Shown here: one piece after another, positions 51,540-64,000 of the stretch
How the letters are laid out: the number at the start of each line of letters is the position of its first letter
Numbering within the stretch: position 1 is the first letter of the stretch
DNA from: Zhengitettix transpicula
Taxonomy: Eukaryota; Arthropoda; Insecta; Orthoptera; Tetrigidae
Direction: 5' to 3'
Assembly (NCBI GenBank): GCA_037074705.1
Contig: JAYJMR010000028.1
Coordinates: forward strand, 124,001-188,000
DNA: 64,000 bases
Notes under the pieces: generated by a model
What the model was told of the DNA's origin: nothing
Databases searched by the model: none
What the model saw: only the letters and a program-made list of their open reading frames with translations
Program-made: the position numbers and the translations under genes

Positions 51540-54500
51540 GTGCGGGGACACTGTGTGCGGGGACACTGTGTGCGGGGACACTGTGTGCGGGGACACTGTG
51601 TGCTGGGACACTGTGTTCGGGGACACTGTGTGCGGGGACACTGTGTGCGGGGACACTGTGTGCGGGGACACTGTGTGCAGGGACACTGTGTGCAGGGACA
51701 CTGTGTGCGGGGACACTGTGTGCGGGGACACTGTGTGCGGGGACACTGTGTGCAGGGACACGGAGTGCGGGTAATCGGTGTGCGGAGACAGGGAGTGCGG
51801 GGACACTGTGTGCGGGGACACTGTGTGCGGGGACACTTTGTGCGGGGACACGGAGTGCGGGGACACTGTGTGCGGGGACACTGTGTGCGGGGACACTGTG
51901 AGCGGGGACACTGTGTGCGGGGACACTGTGTGCGGGTACACTGTGTGCGGGGACACTGTGTGCGGAGACACTGTGTGCGGAGACACTGTGTGCGGGGACA
52001 CTGTGTGCGGGGACACTGTGTGCGGGGACACTGTGTGCGGGGACACTGTGTGCGCGGACACTGTGTGCGGGGACACTGTGTGCGAGGACACTGTGTGCAG
52101 GGATACTGTGTGCTGGGACACTGTGTGCAGGGACACTGTGTGCGGAGACACGGAGTGCGGGGACACGGAGTGCGGGGACACTGTGTGCGGGGAGACGGAG
52201 TGCGGGGACACTGTGTGCGGGGACACTGTGTGCGGGGACACTGTGTGCGGGGACACTGTGTGCGGGGACACTGTGTGCGGGGACACTGTGTGCGGGGACA
52301 CGGAATGCGGGGACACTGTGTGCGGGGACACGGAGTGCGGGGACACTGTGTGCGGGGACACTGTGTGCGGGGACAATGTGTGCAGGGACACTGTGCAGGG
52401 ACACGGAATGCGGGGACACTGTGTGCGGAGACACTGTGTGCGGGGACACTGTGTGCGGGGACACGGAGTGCGGGGACACGGAATGCGGGGACACTGTGTG
52501 CGGGGACACGGAATGCGGGGACACTGTGTGCGGGGACAGTGTGTGCGGGGACACTGTGTGCAGGGACACTGTGTGCGGGGACACGAAGTGCGGGGACACT
52601 GTGTGCGGGGACACTGTGTGCAGGGACACTTTGTGCGGGGACACGGAATGCGGGGACACTGTGTGCGGGGACACGGAGTGCGGGGACACTGTGTGCAGGG
52701 ACACTGTGTGCAGGGACACTGTGTGCGGGGACAATGTGTGCAGGGACACTGTGTGCAGGGACACGGAATGCGGGGACACTGTGTGCGGGGACACTGTGTG
52801 CGAAGACACGGAGTGCGGGGACACGGAATGCGGGGACACTGTGTGCGGGGACACGGAATGCGGGGACACTGTGTGCGGGGACAGTGTGTGCGGGGACACT
52901 GTGTGCAGGGACACTGTGTGCGGGGACACGGAGTGCGGGGATACTGTGTGCGGGGATACTGTGTGCGGGGACTCTGTGTGCAGGGACACTGTGTGCAGGG
53001 ACACTGTGTGCAGGGACACTGTGTGCAGGGACACTGTGTGCGAGGACACTGTGTGCGGGGACACTGTGTGCGGGGACACGGAATGCGGGGACACTGTGTG
53101 CGGGGACACTGTGTGCGGGGACACTGTGTGCGGAGACACTGTGTGCGGGGACACTGTGTGCGGGGACACTGTGTGCGGGGACACTGTGTGCAGGGACACG
53201 GAGTGCGGGGACACTATGTGCGGGGACACTGTGTGCAGGGACACTGTGTGCGGGGACACTGTGTGCAGGGACACTGTGTGCGGGGACACTGTGTGCAGGG
53301 ACACTGTGTGCAGGGACACTGTGTGCAGGGACACTGTGTGCGGGGACACTGTGTGCGGGGACACTGTGTGCGGGGACACTGTGTGCAGGGACACGGAGTG
53401 CGGGGACACTGTGTGCGGGGACACTGTGTGCAGGGACACTGAGTGCGGGGACACGGAGTGCGGAGACACGGAGTGCGGGGACACTGTGCGGGGACACTGT
53501 GTGCGGGGACACTGTGTGCGTGGACACTGTGTGCAGGGACACTGTGTGCAGGGACACTGTGTGCGGAGACACGGAGTGCGGGGACACGGAGAGCGGGGAC
53601 ACTGTGTGCGGGGACACTGTGTGCGGGGACACTTTGTGCGGGGACACTGTGTGCGGGGACACTGTATGCAGGGACACTGTGTGCGGGGACACTGTGTGCG
53701 GGGACACTGTGTGCAGGGACACGGAGTGCGGCGACACGGAGTGCGGGGACACTGTGTGCGGGGACACTGTGTGCGGGGACACTGTGTGCGGGGACACTGT
53801 GTGCGGGGACACTGTGTGCGGGGACACTGTGTGCGGGGACACTGTGTGCGGGGACACTGTGTGCAGAGACACAGAGTGCGGGGACACTGTGTGCGGGGAC
53901 ACTGTGTGCGGGGACACGGAGTGCGGGGACATTGTGTGCGGGGACACTGTGTGCGGGGACACTGTGTGCGGGGACACTGTGTGCGAGGACACTGTGTGCA
54001 GGGACACTGTGTGCAGGGACACTGTGTGCGGGGACACTGTGTGCGGGGACACGGAAAGCGGGGACACGTAATGCGGGGACACTGTGTGCGGGGACACTGT
54101 GTGCGGGGACACTGTGTGCGGGGACACTGTGTGCGGAGACACTGTGTGCAGGGACACTGTGTGCAGGGACACTGTGTGCGGGGACACTGTGTGCGGGGAC
54201 ACTGTGTGCAGGGACACTGTGTGCGACGACACTGTGTGCAGGGACACTTTGTGCGGGGACACGGAGTGCGGGGAAACGGAGTGTGGGGACACGGAGTGCG
54301 GGGACACTGTGTGCGGGGACACTGTGTGCGGGGACACTGTGTGCGGGGACACTGTGTGCAGGGACACTGTGTGCAGGGACACGGAGTGCGGGGACACTGA
54401 GTGCGGGGACACTGTGTGCAGGGACACGGAGTGCAGGGACACGGAGTGCGGGGACACGGAGTGCGGGGACACTGTGTGCGGGGACACTGTGTGCGGGAAC

Positions 54501-57500
54501 ACTGTGTGCGGAGACACGGAGTGCGGGGACACGGAGAGTGGGGACACTGTGTGCGGGGACACTGTGTGCGGGGACACTGAGTGCGGGGACACTGTGTGCG
54601 GGTACACTGTGTGCGGGGACACGGAGTGCGGGGACACGGAGTGCGGGGACACGGATAGCGGAGACACTGAGTGCGGGGACACTGTGTGCAGGGGCATTGT
54701 GTGCGGGGACACGGAGTGCGGGGACACTGTGTGCAGGGACACTGTGTGCGGGGACACTGTGTGCGGGGACACTGTGTGCGGGGACACTGTGTGCAGGGAC
54801 ACGGAGTGCGGGGACACGGAGTGCGGGGACACTGTGTGCGGGAACACTGTGTTCGGGGACACTGTGTGCGGGGACACTGTGTGCGGGGACACTGTGTGCG
54901 GGGACACTGTGTGCAGGGACACTGTGTGCAGGGACACTGTGTGCGGGGACACTGTGTGCGGGGACACTGTGTGCGGGGACACTGTGTGCAGGGACACGGA
55001 GTGCGGGGACACTGTGTGCGGGGACACTGTGTGCGGGGACACTGTGTGCGGAGACACGGAGTGTGGGGACACGGAGAGCGGGGACACTGTGTGCGGGGAC
55101 ACTGTGTGCCGGGACAATGTGTGCGGAGACACTGTGTGCGGGGACACTGTGTGCGGGGACACTGTGTGCAGGGACACTGTGTGCGGGGACACGGAGTGCG
55201 GGGACACGGAATGCGGGGACACTGTGTGCGGGGACACTGTGTGCGGGGACACTGTGTGCGGAGACACGGAGTGCGGGGACACGGAGAGCGGGGACACTGT
55301 GTGCGGGGACACTGTGTGCGGGGACACTGTGTGCAGGGACACTGTGTGCAGGGACACTGTGTGCGGGGACACTGTGTGCGGGGACACCTTTGTGCGGGGA
55401 CACGGAGTGCGGGGACACGGAGTGCGGACACTGTGTGCGGGGACACGGAATGCGGGGACACTGTGTGCGGGGACACTGTGTGCGGGGACACTGTGTGCGG
55501 GGACACTGTGTGCGGGGTCACTGTGTGCTGGGACACTGTGTGCGGGGACACTGTGTGCGGGGACACTGTGTGCCGGGACACTGTGTGCAGGGACACGGAG
55601 TGCGGGGACACTGTGTGCAGGGACACTGTGTGCAGGGACACTGTGTGCAGGGACACTGTAAGCGGGGACACTGTGTGCGGGGACACTGTTTGCGGGGACA
55701 CTGTGTGCGGGGACACTTTGTGCAGGGACACTGTGTGCAGGGACACTGTGTGCAGGGACACTGTGTGCGGGGACACTGTGTGCGGGGACACTGTGTGCGG
55801 GGACACGGAATGCGGGCACACTGTGTGCGGGGACACTGTGTGCGGGGACACTGTGTGCGGGGACACTGTGTGCGGGAACACTGTGTGCGGGGACACTGTG
55901 TGCGGGGACACTGTGTGCAGGGACACTGTGTGCAGGGACACTGTGCGCGTGGACACTGTGTGCGGGGACACTGTGTGCGGGGACACTGTGTGCGGGGACA
56001 CTGTGTGCGTGAACACTGTGTGCAGGGACACGTAATGCGGGGACACTGTGTGCGGGGACACTGTGTGCGGGGACACTGTGTGCGGAGACACGGAGTGCGG
56101 GGACACGGAGAGCGGATACACTGTGTGCGGGGACACTGTGTGCCGGGACACTGTGTGCGGAGACACTGTGTGCGGGGACACTGTGTGCGGGGACACTGTG
56201 TGCGGGGACACTGTGTGCAGGGACACTGTGTGCGGGGACACGGAGTGCGGGGACACGGAATGCGGGGACACTGTGTGCGAGGACACTGTGTGCGGGGACA
56301 CTGTGTGCGGGGACAATGTGTGCAGGGACACTGTGTGCAGGGACACGGAATGCGGGGACACTGTGTGCGGGGACACTGTGTGCGAAGACACGGAGTGCGG
56401 GGACACGGAATGCGGGGACACTGTGTGCGGGGACACGGAATGCGGGGACACTGTGTGCGGGGACACTGTGTGCGGGGACACTGTGTGCTGGGACACTGTG
56501 TGCGGGGACACTGTGTGCGGGGACACTGTGTGCGGGGACACTGTGTGCAGGGACACTGAGTGCAGGGACACGGAGTGCGGAGACACTGTGTGCGGGGACA
56601 CTGTGTGCGGGGACACTGTGTGCGGGGACACTGTGTGCGGGGACACTGTGTGCAGGGACACTGTGTGCGGGGACACTGTGTGCGGGGACACCTTTGTGCG
56701 GGGACACGGAGTGCGGGGACACGGAGTGCGGACACTGTGAGCGGGGACACGGAATGCGGGGACACTGTGTGCGGGGACACTGTGTGCGGGGACACTGTGT
56801 GCGGGGACACTGTGTGCAGGGACACGGAGTGCGGGGACACGGAGTGCGGGGACACTGTGTGCGGGAACACTGTGTTCGGGGACACTGTGTGCGGGGACAC
56901 TGTGTGCGGGGACACTGTGTGCGGGGACACTGTGTGCAGGGACACTGTGTGCAGGGACACTGTGTGCGGGGACACTGTGTGCGGGGACACTTTGTGCGGG
57001 GACACTGTGTGCAGGGACACGGAGTGCGGGGACACTGTGTGCGGGGACACTGTGTGCGGGGACACTGTGTGCGGAGACACGGAGTGCGGGGACACGGAGA
57101 GCGGGGACACTGTGTGCGGGGACACTGTGTGCCGGGACAATGTGTGCGGAGACACTGTGTGCGGGGACACTGTGTGCGGGGACACTGTGTGCAGGGACTT
57201 TGTGTGCGGGGACCCGGAGTGCGGGGACACGGAATGCGGGGACACTGTGTGCGGGGACACTGTGTGCGGGGACACTGTGTGCGGAGACACGGAGTGCGGG
57301 GACACGGAGAGCGGGGACACTGTGTGCGGGGACACTGTGTGCGGGGACACTGTGTGCAGGGACACTGTGTGCAGGGACACTGTGTGCGGGGACACTGTGT
57401 GCGGGGACACCTTTGTGCGGGGACACGGAGTGCGGGGACACGGAGTGCGGACACTGTGTGCGGGGACACGGAATGCGGGGACACTGTGTGCGGGGACACT

Positions 57501-60264
57501 GTGTGCGGGGACACTGTGTGCGGGGACACTGTGTGCTGGGACACTGTGTGCGGGGACACTGTGTGCGGGGACACTGTGTGCAGGGACACTGTGTGCAGGG
57601 ACACTGTGTGCAGGGACACGGAGTGCGAGTACACTGTGTGCAGGGACACTGTGTGCAGGGACACTGTGTGCAGGGACACTGTAAGCGGGGACACTGTGTG
57701 CGGGGACACTGTTTGCGGGGACACTGTGTGCGGGGACACTTTGTGCAGGGACACTGTGTGCAGGGACACTGTGTGCAGGGACACTGTGTGCGGGGACACT
57801 GTGTGCGGGGACACTGTGTGCGGGGACACGGAATGCGGGCACACTGTGTGCGGGGACACTGTGTGCGGGGACACTGTGTGCGGGGACACTGTGTGCGGGA
57901 ACACTGTGTGCGGGGACACTGTGTGCGGGGACACTGTGTGCAGGGACACTGTGTGCAGGGACACTGTGCGCGTGGACACTGTGTGCGGGGACACTGTGTG
58001 CGGGGACACTGTGTGCGTGAACACTGTGTGCAGGGACACGTAGTGCGGGGACACTGTGTGCGGGGACACTGTGTGCGGGGACACTGTGTGCGGAGACACG
58101 GAGTGCGGGGACACGGAGAGCGGATACACTGTGTGCGGGGACACTGTGTGCCGGGACACTGTGTGCGGAGACACTGTGTGCGGGGACACTGTGTGCGGGG
58201 ACACTGTGTGCGGGGACACTGTGTGCAGGGACACTGTGTGCGGGGACACGGAGTGCGGGGACACGGAATGCGGGGACACTGTGTGCGAGGACACTGTGTG
58301 CGGGGACACTGTGTGCGGGGACACTGTGTGCGGAGACACGGAGTGCGGGAACACGGAGAGCGGGGACACTGTGTGCGTGGACACTGTGTGCGGGGACACT
58401 GTGTGCGGGGACACTGTGTGCGGGGACACTGTGTGCGGGGACACTGTGTGCAGAGACACTGTGCGGGGACACTGTGTGCGGGGACACGGAGTGCGGGGAC
58501 ACGGAGTGCGGAGACACGGAGTGCGGGGACACTGTGTGCGGGGACACTGTGTGCGGGGACACTGAGTGCGCGGACACTGTGTGCGGGGACACTGTGTGCA
58601 GGGACACTGTGTGCGGGGACACGGAGTGCGGGGACACTGTGTGCGGGGACACTGTGTGCGGGGACACTGTGTGCGGGGACACTGTGTGCGGGGACACTGT
58701 GAGCGGGGACACTGTGTGCGGGGACACTGTGTGCGGGTACACTGTGTGCGGGGACACTGTGTGCGGAGACACTGTGTGCGGAGACACTGTGTGCGGGGAC
58801 ACTGTGTGCGGGGACACTGTGTGCGGGGACACTGTGTGCGGGGACACTGTGTGCGCGGACACTGTGTGCGGGGACACTGTGTGCGAGGACACTGTGTGCA
58901 GGGACACTGTGTGCAGGGACACTGTGTGCAGGGACACTGTGTGCGGAGACACGGAGTGCGGGGACACGGAGTGCGGGGACACTGTGTGCGGGGACACGGA
59001 GTGCGGGGACACTGTGTGCGGGGACACTGTGTGCGGGGACACTGTGTGCGGGGACACTGTGTGCGGGGACACTGTGTGCGGGGACACTGTGTGCGGGGAC
59101 ACGGAATGCGGGGACACAGTGTGCGGGGACACGGAGTGCGGGGACACTGTGTGCGGGGACACTGTGTGCGGGGACAATGTGTGCAGGGACACTGTGCAGT
59201 GACACGGAATGCGGGGACACTGTGTGCGGAGACACTGAGTGCGGGGACACTGTGTGCGGGGACACGGAGTGCGGGGACACGGAATGCGGGGACACTGTGT
59301 GCGGGGACACGGAATGCGGGGACACTGTGTGCGGGGACAGTGTGTGCGGGGACACTGTGTGCAGGGACACTGTGTGCGGGGACACGGAGTGCGGTGACAC
59401 TGTGTGCGGGGACACTGTTTGCAGGGACACTTTGTGCGGGGACACGGAATGCGGGGACACTGTGTGCGGGGACACGTTGTGCGGGGACACTGTGTGCAGG
59501 GACACTGTGTGCGGGGACAATGTGTGCAGGGACACTGTGTGCAGGGACACGGAATGCGGGGACACTGTGTGCGGGGACACTGTGTGCGAAGACACGGAGT
59601 GCGGGGACACGGAATGCGGGGACACTGTGTGCGGGGACACGGAATGCGGGGACACTGTGTGCGGGGACAGTGTGTGCGGGGACACTGTGTGCAGGGACAC
59701 TGTGTGCGGGGACACGGAGTGCGGGGATACTGTGTGCGGGGATACTGTGTGCGGGGACTCTGTGTGCAGGGACACTGTGTGCAGGGACACTGTGTGCAGG
59801 GACACTGTGTGCAGGGACACTGTGTGCAGGGACACTGTGTGCGAGGACACTGTGTGCGGGGACACTGTGTGCGGGGACACGGAATGCGGGGACACTGTGT
59901 GCGGGGACACTGTGTGCGGGGACACTGTGTGCGGAGACACTGTGTGCGGGGACACTGTGTGCGGGGACACTGTGTGCAGGGACACGGAGTGCGGGGACAC
60001 TATGTGCGGGGACACTGTGTGCAGGGACACTGTGTGCGGGGACACTGTGTGCAGGGACACTGTGTGCGGGGTCACTGTGTGCAGGGACACTGTGTGCAGG
60101 GACACTGTGTGCGGAGACACGGAGTGCGGGGACACGGAGAGCGGGGACACTGTGTGCGGGGACACTGTGTGCGGGGACACTTTGTGCGGGGACACTGTGT
60201 GCGGGGTTACTGTATGCAGGGACACTGTGTGCGGGGACACTGTGTGCGGGGACACTGTGTGCAG
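51540..60264 (+). repeat. ~9.48-kb minisatellite block, unit 2 (core)
   Basis: Tracks 42,056-50,780 unit by unit. At ~60,264 it departs: unit 1 continues with the CACGAAGTGCGG marker (50,799). Unit 2 continues instead with CACGGAGTGCGGCGACACGG, which is the register of ~44,220 and ~53,719. Confidence 0.83.
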
Positions 60265-63200
60265 GGACACGGAGTGCGGCGACACGGAGTGCGGGGACAC
60301 TGTGTGCGGGGACACTGTGTGCGGGGACACTGTGTGCGGGGACACTGTGTGCGGGGACACTGTGTGCGGGGACACTGTGTGCGGGGACACTGTGTGCGGG
60401 GACACTGTGTGCAGAGACACAGAGTGCGGGGACACTGTGTGCGGGGACACTGTGTGCGGGGACACGGAGTGCGGGGACATTGTGTGCGGGGACACTGTGT
60501 GCGGGGACACTGTGTGCAAGGACACTGTGTGCAGGGACACTGTGTGCAGGGACACTGTGTGCGGGGACACTGTGTGCGGGGACACGGAAAGCGGGGACAC
60601 GTAATGCGGGGACACTGTGTGCGGGGACACTGTGTGCGGGGACACTGTGTGCGGGGACACTGTGTGCGGAGACACTGTGTGCAGGGACACTGTGTGCAGG
60701 GACACTGTGTGCGGGGACACTGTGTGCGGGGACACTGTGTGCAGGGACACTGTGTGCGGGGACACTGTGTGCAGGGACACTTTGTGCGGGGACACGGAGT
60801 GCGGGGAAACGGAGTGTGGGGACACGGAGTGCGGGGACAATGTGTGCGGGGACACTGTGTGCGGGGACACTGTGTGCGGGGACACTGTGTGCAGGGACAC
60901 TGTGTGCAGGGACACGGAGTGCGGGGACACTGAGTGCGGGGACACTGTGTGCAGGGACACGGAGTGCAGGGACACGGAGTGCGGGGACACGGAGTGCGGG
61001 GACACTGTGTGCGGGGACACTGTGTGCGGGGACACTGTGTGCGGGGACACTGTGTGCGGAGACACGGAGTGCGGGGACACTTAGAGTGGGGACACTGTGT
61101 GCGGGGACACTGTGTGCGGGGACACTGAGTGCGGGGACACTGTGTGCGGGTACACTGTGTGCGGGGACACGGAGTGCGGGGACACGGAGTGCGGGGACAC
61201 GGATAGCGGAGACACTGAGTGCGGGGACACTGTGTGCAGGGGCATTGTGTGCGGGGACACGGAGTGCGGGGACACTGTGTGCGGGGACACTGTGTGCAGG
61301 GACACTGTGTGCGGGGACACTGTGTGCGGGGACACTGTGTGCGGGGACACTGTGTGCGGGGACACTGTGTGCAGGGACACTGTGTGCGGGGACACTGTGT
61401 GCGGGGACACTGTGTGCGGGGACACTGTGTGCGGGGACACTGTGTGCAGGGACACGGTGTGCGGGGACACGGAGTGCGGGGACACGGAGTGCGGGGACAC
61501 TGTGTGCGGGAACACTGTGTTCGGGGACACTGTGTGCGGGGACACTGTGTGCGGGGACACTGTGTGCAGGGACACTGTGTGCAGGGACACTGTGTGCGGG
61601 GACACTGTGTGCGGGGACACTGTGTGCGGGGACACTGTGTGCGGGGACACGGAGTGCGGGGACACTGTGTGCGGTTACACTGTGTGCGGGTACACTGTGT
61701 GCGGAGACATGGAGTGCGGGGACACGGAGAGCGGGGACACTGTGTGCGGGGACACTGTGTGCCGGGACAATGTGTGCGGAGACACTGTGTGCGGGGACAC
61801 TGTGTGCGGGGACACTGTGTGCAGGGACACTGTGTGCGGGGACACGGAGTGCGGGGACACTGTGTGCGGGGACACTGTGTGCGGGGACACTGTGTGCAGG
61901 GACACGGAGTGCGGGGACACGGAGTGCGGGGACACTGTGTGCGGGAACACTGTGTTCGGGGACACTGTGTGCGGGGACACTGTGTGCGGGGACACTGTGT
62001 GCGGGGACACTGTGTGCAGGGACACTGTGTGCAGGGACACTGTGTGCGGGGACACTGTGTGCGGGGACACTGTGTGCGGGGACACTGTGTGCAGGGACAC
62101 GGAGTGCGGGGACACTGTGTGCGGGGACACTGTGTGCGGGGACACTGTGTGCGGAGACACGGAGTGTGGGGACACGGAGAGCGGGGACACTGTGTGCGGG
62201 GACACTGTGTGCCGGGACAATGTGTGCGGAGACACTGTGTGCGGGGACACTGTGTGCGGGGACACTGTGTGCAGGGACACTGTGTGCGGGGACACGGAGT
62301 GCGGGGACACGGAATGCGGGGACACTGTGTGCGGGGACACTGTGTGCGGGGACACTGTGTGCGGAGACACGGAGTGCGGGGACACGGAGAGCGGGGACAC
62401 TGTGTGCGGGGACACTGTGTGCGGGGACACTGTGTGCAGGGACACTGTGTGCAGGGACACTGTGTGCGGGGACACTGTGTGCGGGGACACCTTTGTGCGG
62501 GGACACGGAGTGCGGGGACACGGAGTGCGGACACAGTGTGCGGGGACACGGAATGCGGGGACACTGTGTGCGGGGACACTGTGTGCGGGGACACTGTGTG
62601 CGGGGACACTGTGTGCGGGGTCACTGTGTGCTGGGACACTGTATGCGAGGACACTGTGTGCGGGGACACTGTGTGCGGGGACACTGTGTGCGGGGACACT
62701 GTGTGCAGGGACACTGTGTGCAGGGACACGGAGTGCGGGGACACTGTGTGCAGGGACACTGTGTGCAGGGACACTGTGTGCAGGGACACTGTAAGCGGGG
62801 ACACTGTGTGCGGGGACACTGTTTGCGGGGACACTGTGTGCGGGGACACTTTGTGCAGGGACACTGTGTGCAGGGACACTGTGTGCGGGGACACTGTGTG
62901 CGGGGACACTGTGTGCGGGGACACGGAATGCGGGCACACTGTGTGCGGGGACACTGTGTGCGGGGACACTGTGTGCGGGGACACTGTGTGCGGGAACACT
63001 GTGTGCGGGGACACTGTGTGCGGGGACACTGTGTGCAGGAACACTGTGTGCAGGGACACTGTGCGCGTGGACACTGTGTGCGGGGACACTGTGTGCGGGG
63101 ACACTGTGTGCGGGGACACTGTGTGCGTGAACACTGTGTGCAGGGACACGTAATGCGGGGACACTGTGTGCGGGGACACTGTGTGCGGGGACACTGTGTG

Positions 63201-64000
63201 CGGAGACACGGAGTGCGGGGACACGGAGAGCGGATACACTGTGTGCGGGGACACTGTGTGCCGGGACACTGTGTGCGGAGACACTGTGTGCGGGGACACT
63301 GTGTGCGGGGACACTGTGTGCGGGGACACTGTGTGCAGGGACACTGTGTGCGGGGACACGGAGTGCGGGGACACGGAATGCGGGGACACTGTGTGCGAGG
63401 ACACTGTGTGCGGGGACACTGTGTGCGGGGACACTGTGTGCAGGGACACGGAATGCGGGGACACTGTGTGCGGGGACACTGTGTGCGAAGACACGGAGTG
63501 CGGGGACACGGAATGCGGGGACACTGTGTGCGGGGACACGGAATGCGGGGACACTGTGTGCGGGGACACTGTGTGCGGGGACACTGTGTGCGGGGACACT
63601 GTGTGCTGGGACACTGTGTGCGGGGACACTGTGTGCAGGGACACTGTGTGCAGGGACACTGTGTGCAGGGACACGGAGTGCGGAGACACTGTGTGCGGGG
63701 ACACTGTGTGCGGGGACACTGTGTGCGGGGACACTGTGTGCGGGGACACTGTGTGCAGGGACACTGTGTGCGGGGAAACTGTGTGCGGGGACACCTTTGT
63801 GCGGGGACACGGAGTGCGGGGACACGGAGTGCGGACACTGTGTGCGGGGACACGGAATGCGGGGACACTGTGTGCGGGGACACTGTGTGCGGGGACACTG
63901 TGTGCGGGGACACTGTGTGCAGGGACACGGAGTGCGGGGACACGGAGTGCGGGGACACTGTGTGCGGGGACACTGTGTGCGGGGACACTGTGTGCAGGGA
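60264..64000 (+). repeat. Third, rearranged partial minisatellite block
   Basis: From 60,264 the order follows ~44,220 onward (60,617 with 44,585 and 54,084). Relative to those copies about 0.57 kb is added between ~61,270 and ~61,860, shown by the offset from unit 2 rising from 6,533 to 7,103 by 62,487. The block then follows the familiar order to the window end. Confidence 0.8.

Larger units (their letters stand above)
38080..64000 (+). repeat. 15-bp minisatellite array 2 (runs off the window)
   Basis: About 25.9 kb of uninterrupted 15-bp units, roughly 1,700 copies, in the same orientation as array 1. The first ~6.5 kb is homologous to array 1. 12-bp GGGGAACTG units sit at 39,363 and 40,472. 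I see no five-G units of the kind found in array 1. Open frames reach 6,393 codons (41,899-61,080, -) and 3,990 codons (40,419-52,391, -), with more than 1,000 codons in + frames. All are five-residue repeats in alternating frames with no signal peptide, no domain and no splice context, and the array has no terminus in view. Confidence 0.98.

Noticed and set aside
17330..64000. G-quadruplex array
   Set aside because: GGGG runs are separated by 11 nt, longer than the 1-7 nt loops of canonical quadruplexes. Long-loop forms cannot be excluded, but I do not claim them.
17330..64000. Telomeric or subtelomeric simple repeat
   Set aside because: No TTAGGG, TTAGG, TTTAGGG or similar run is present; the 15-bp unit does not resemble known telomere repeats.
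1..64000. Novel defence or mobile gene system
   Set aside because: There is no protein-coding content to support it; the whole window is explained by two repeat families and their rearrangements.

Overview
The window holds no recognisable gene. All 64 kb is built from two tandem-repeat families: a ~150-bp satellite and a 15-bp G-rich minisatellite. Nothing prokaryotic is visible: no operons, no recognisable protein domains, no rRNA or tRNA. Long arrays with higher-order periodicity, orientation switches and segmental duplications are typical of eukaryotic heterochromatin (pericentromere, subtelomere, or a sex or B chromosome). I cannot name the species.

The satellite consensus, numbered from CTCCCAAAT, is 150 bp. 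It carries a BsaI-like GGTCTC at 34-39, GAAGAC at 62-67, a perfect TGACGTCA palindrome at 70-77, overlapping GCTAGC and CTGCAG palindromes at 88-98, and a run of T-tracts from ~118 to 150. The minisatellite unit is GGGGACACTGTGTGC. Its common variants are AGGGACAC..., ...ACACGGAGTGC, ...ACACGGAATGC and ...ACACTTTGTGC.

Layout: satellite in + orientation 1-11,170, whose first 6 kb is a 12-monomer (~1,797 bp) higher-order repeat. Satellite in - orientation 11,171-17,329. Minisatellite array 1, 17,330-22,756. Satellite + 22,757-27,745. Satellite - 27,746-38,079. Minisatellite array 2, 38,080 to the window end. A pair of ~1.2-kb inverted arms (8,980-10,185 and 12,845-14,050) brackets the first orientation switch, and a shorter pair brackets the second.

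The segment 6,134-22,756 (copy A, both families) is duplicated in tandem as 22,755-44,560 (copy B). Copy B differs by gains or losses of whole monomers and by an internal 3.29-kb (22-monomer) tandem duplication. Array 2 contains a further ~9.49-kb tandem duplication, nested 6.8-kb and 2.7-kb copies, and ~1.30-kb and ~0.72-kb sub-blocks.

The very long open frames here (up to 6,393 codons on the - strand) arise because the 15-bp unit is a multiple of three and its common variants contain no stop in most frames. I do not call them genes. The interest is structural: how these arrays duplicated, inverted and converted. I see no defence system, mobile element or operon.
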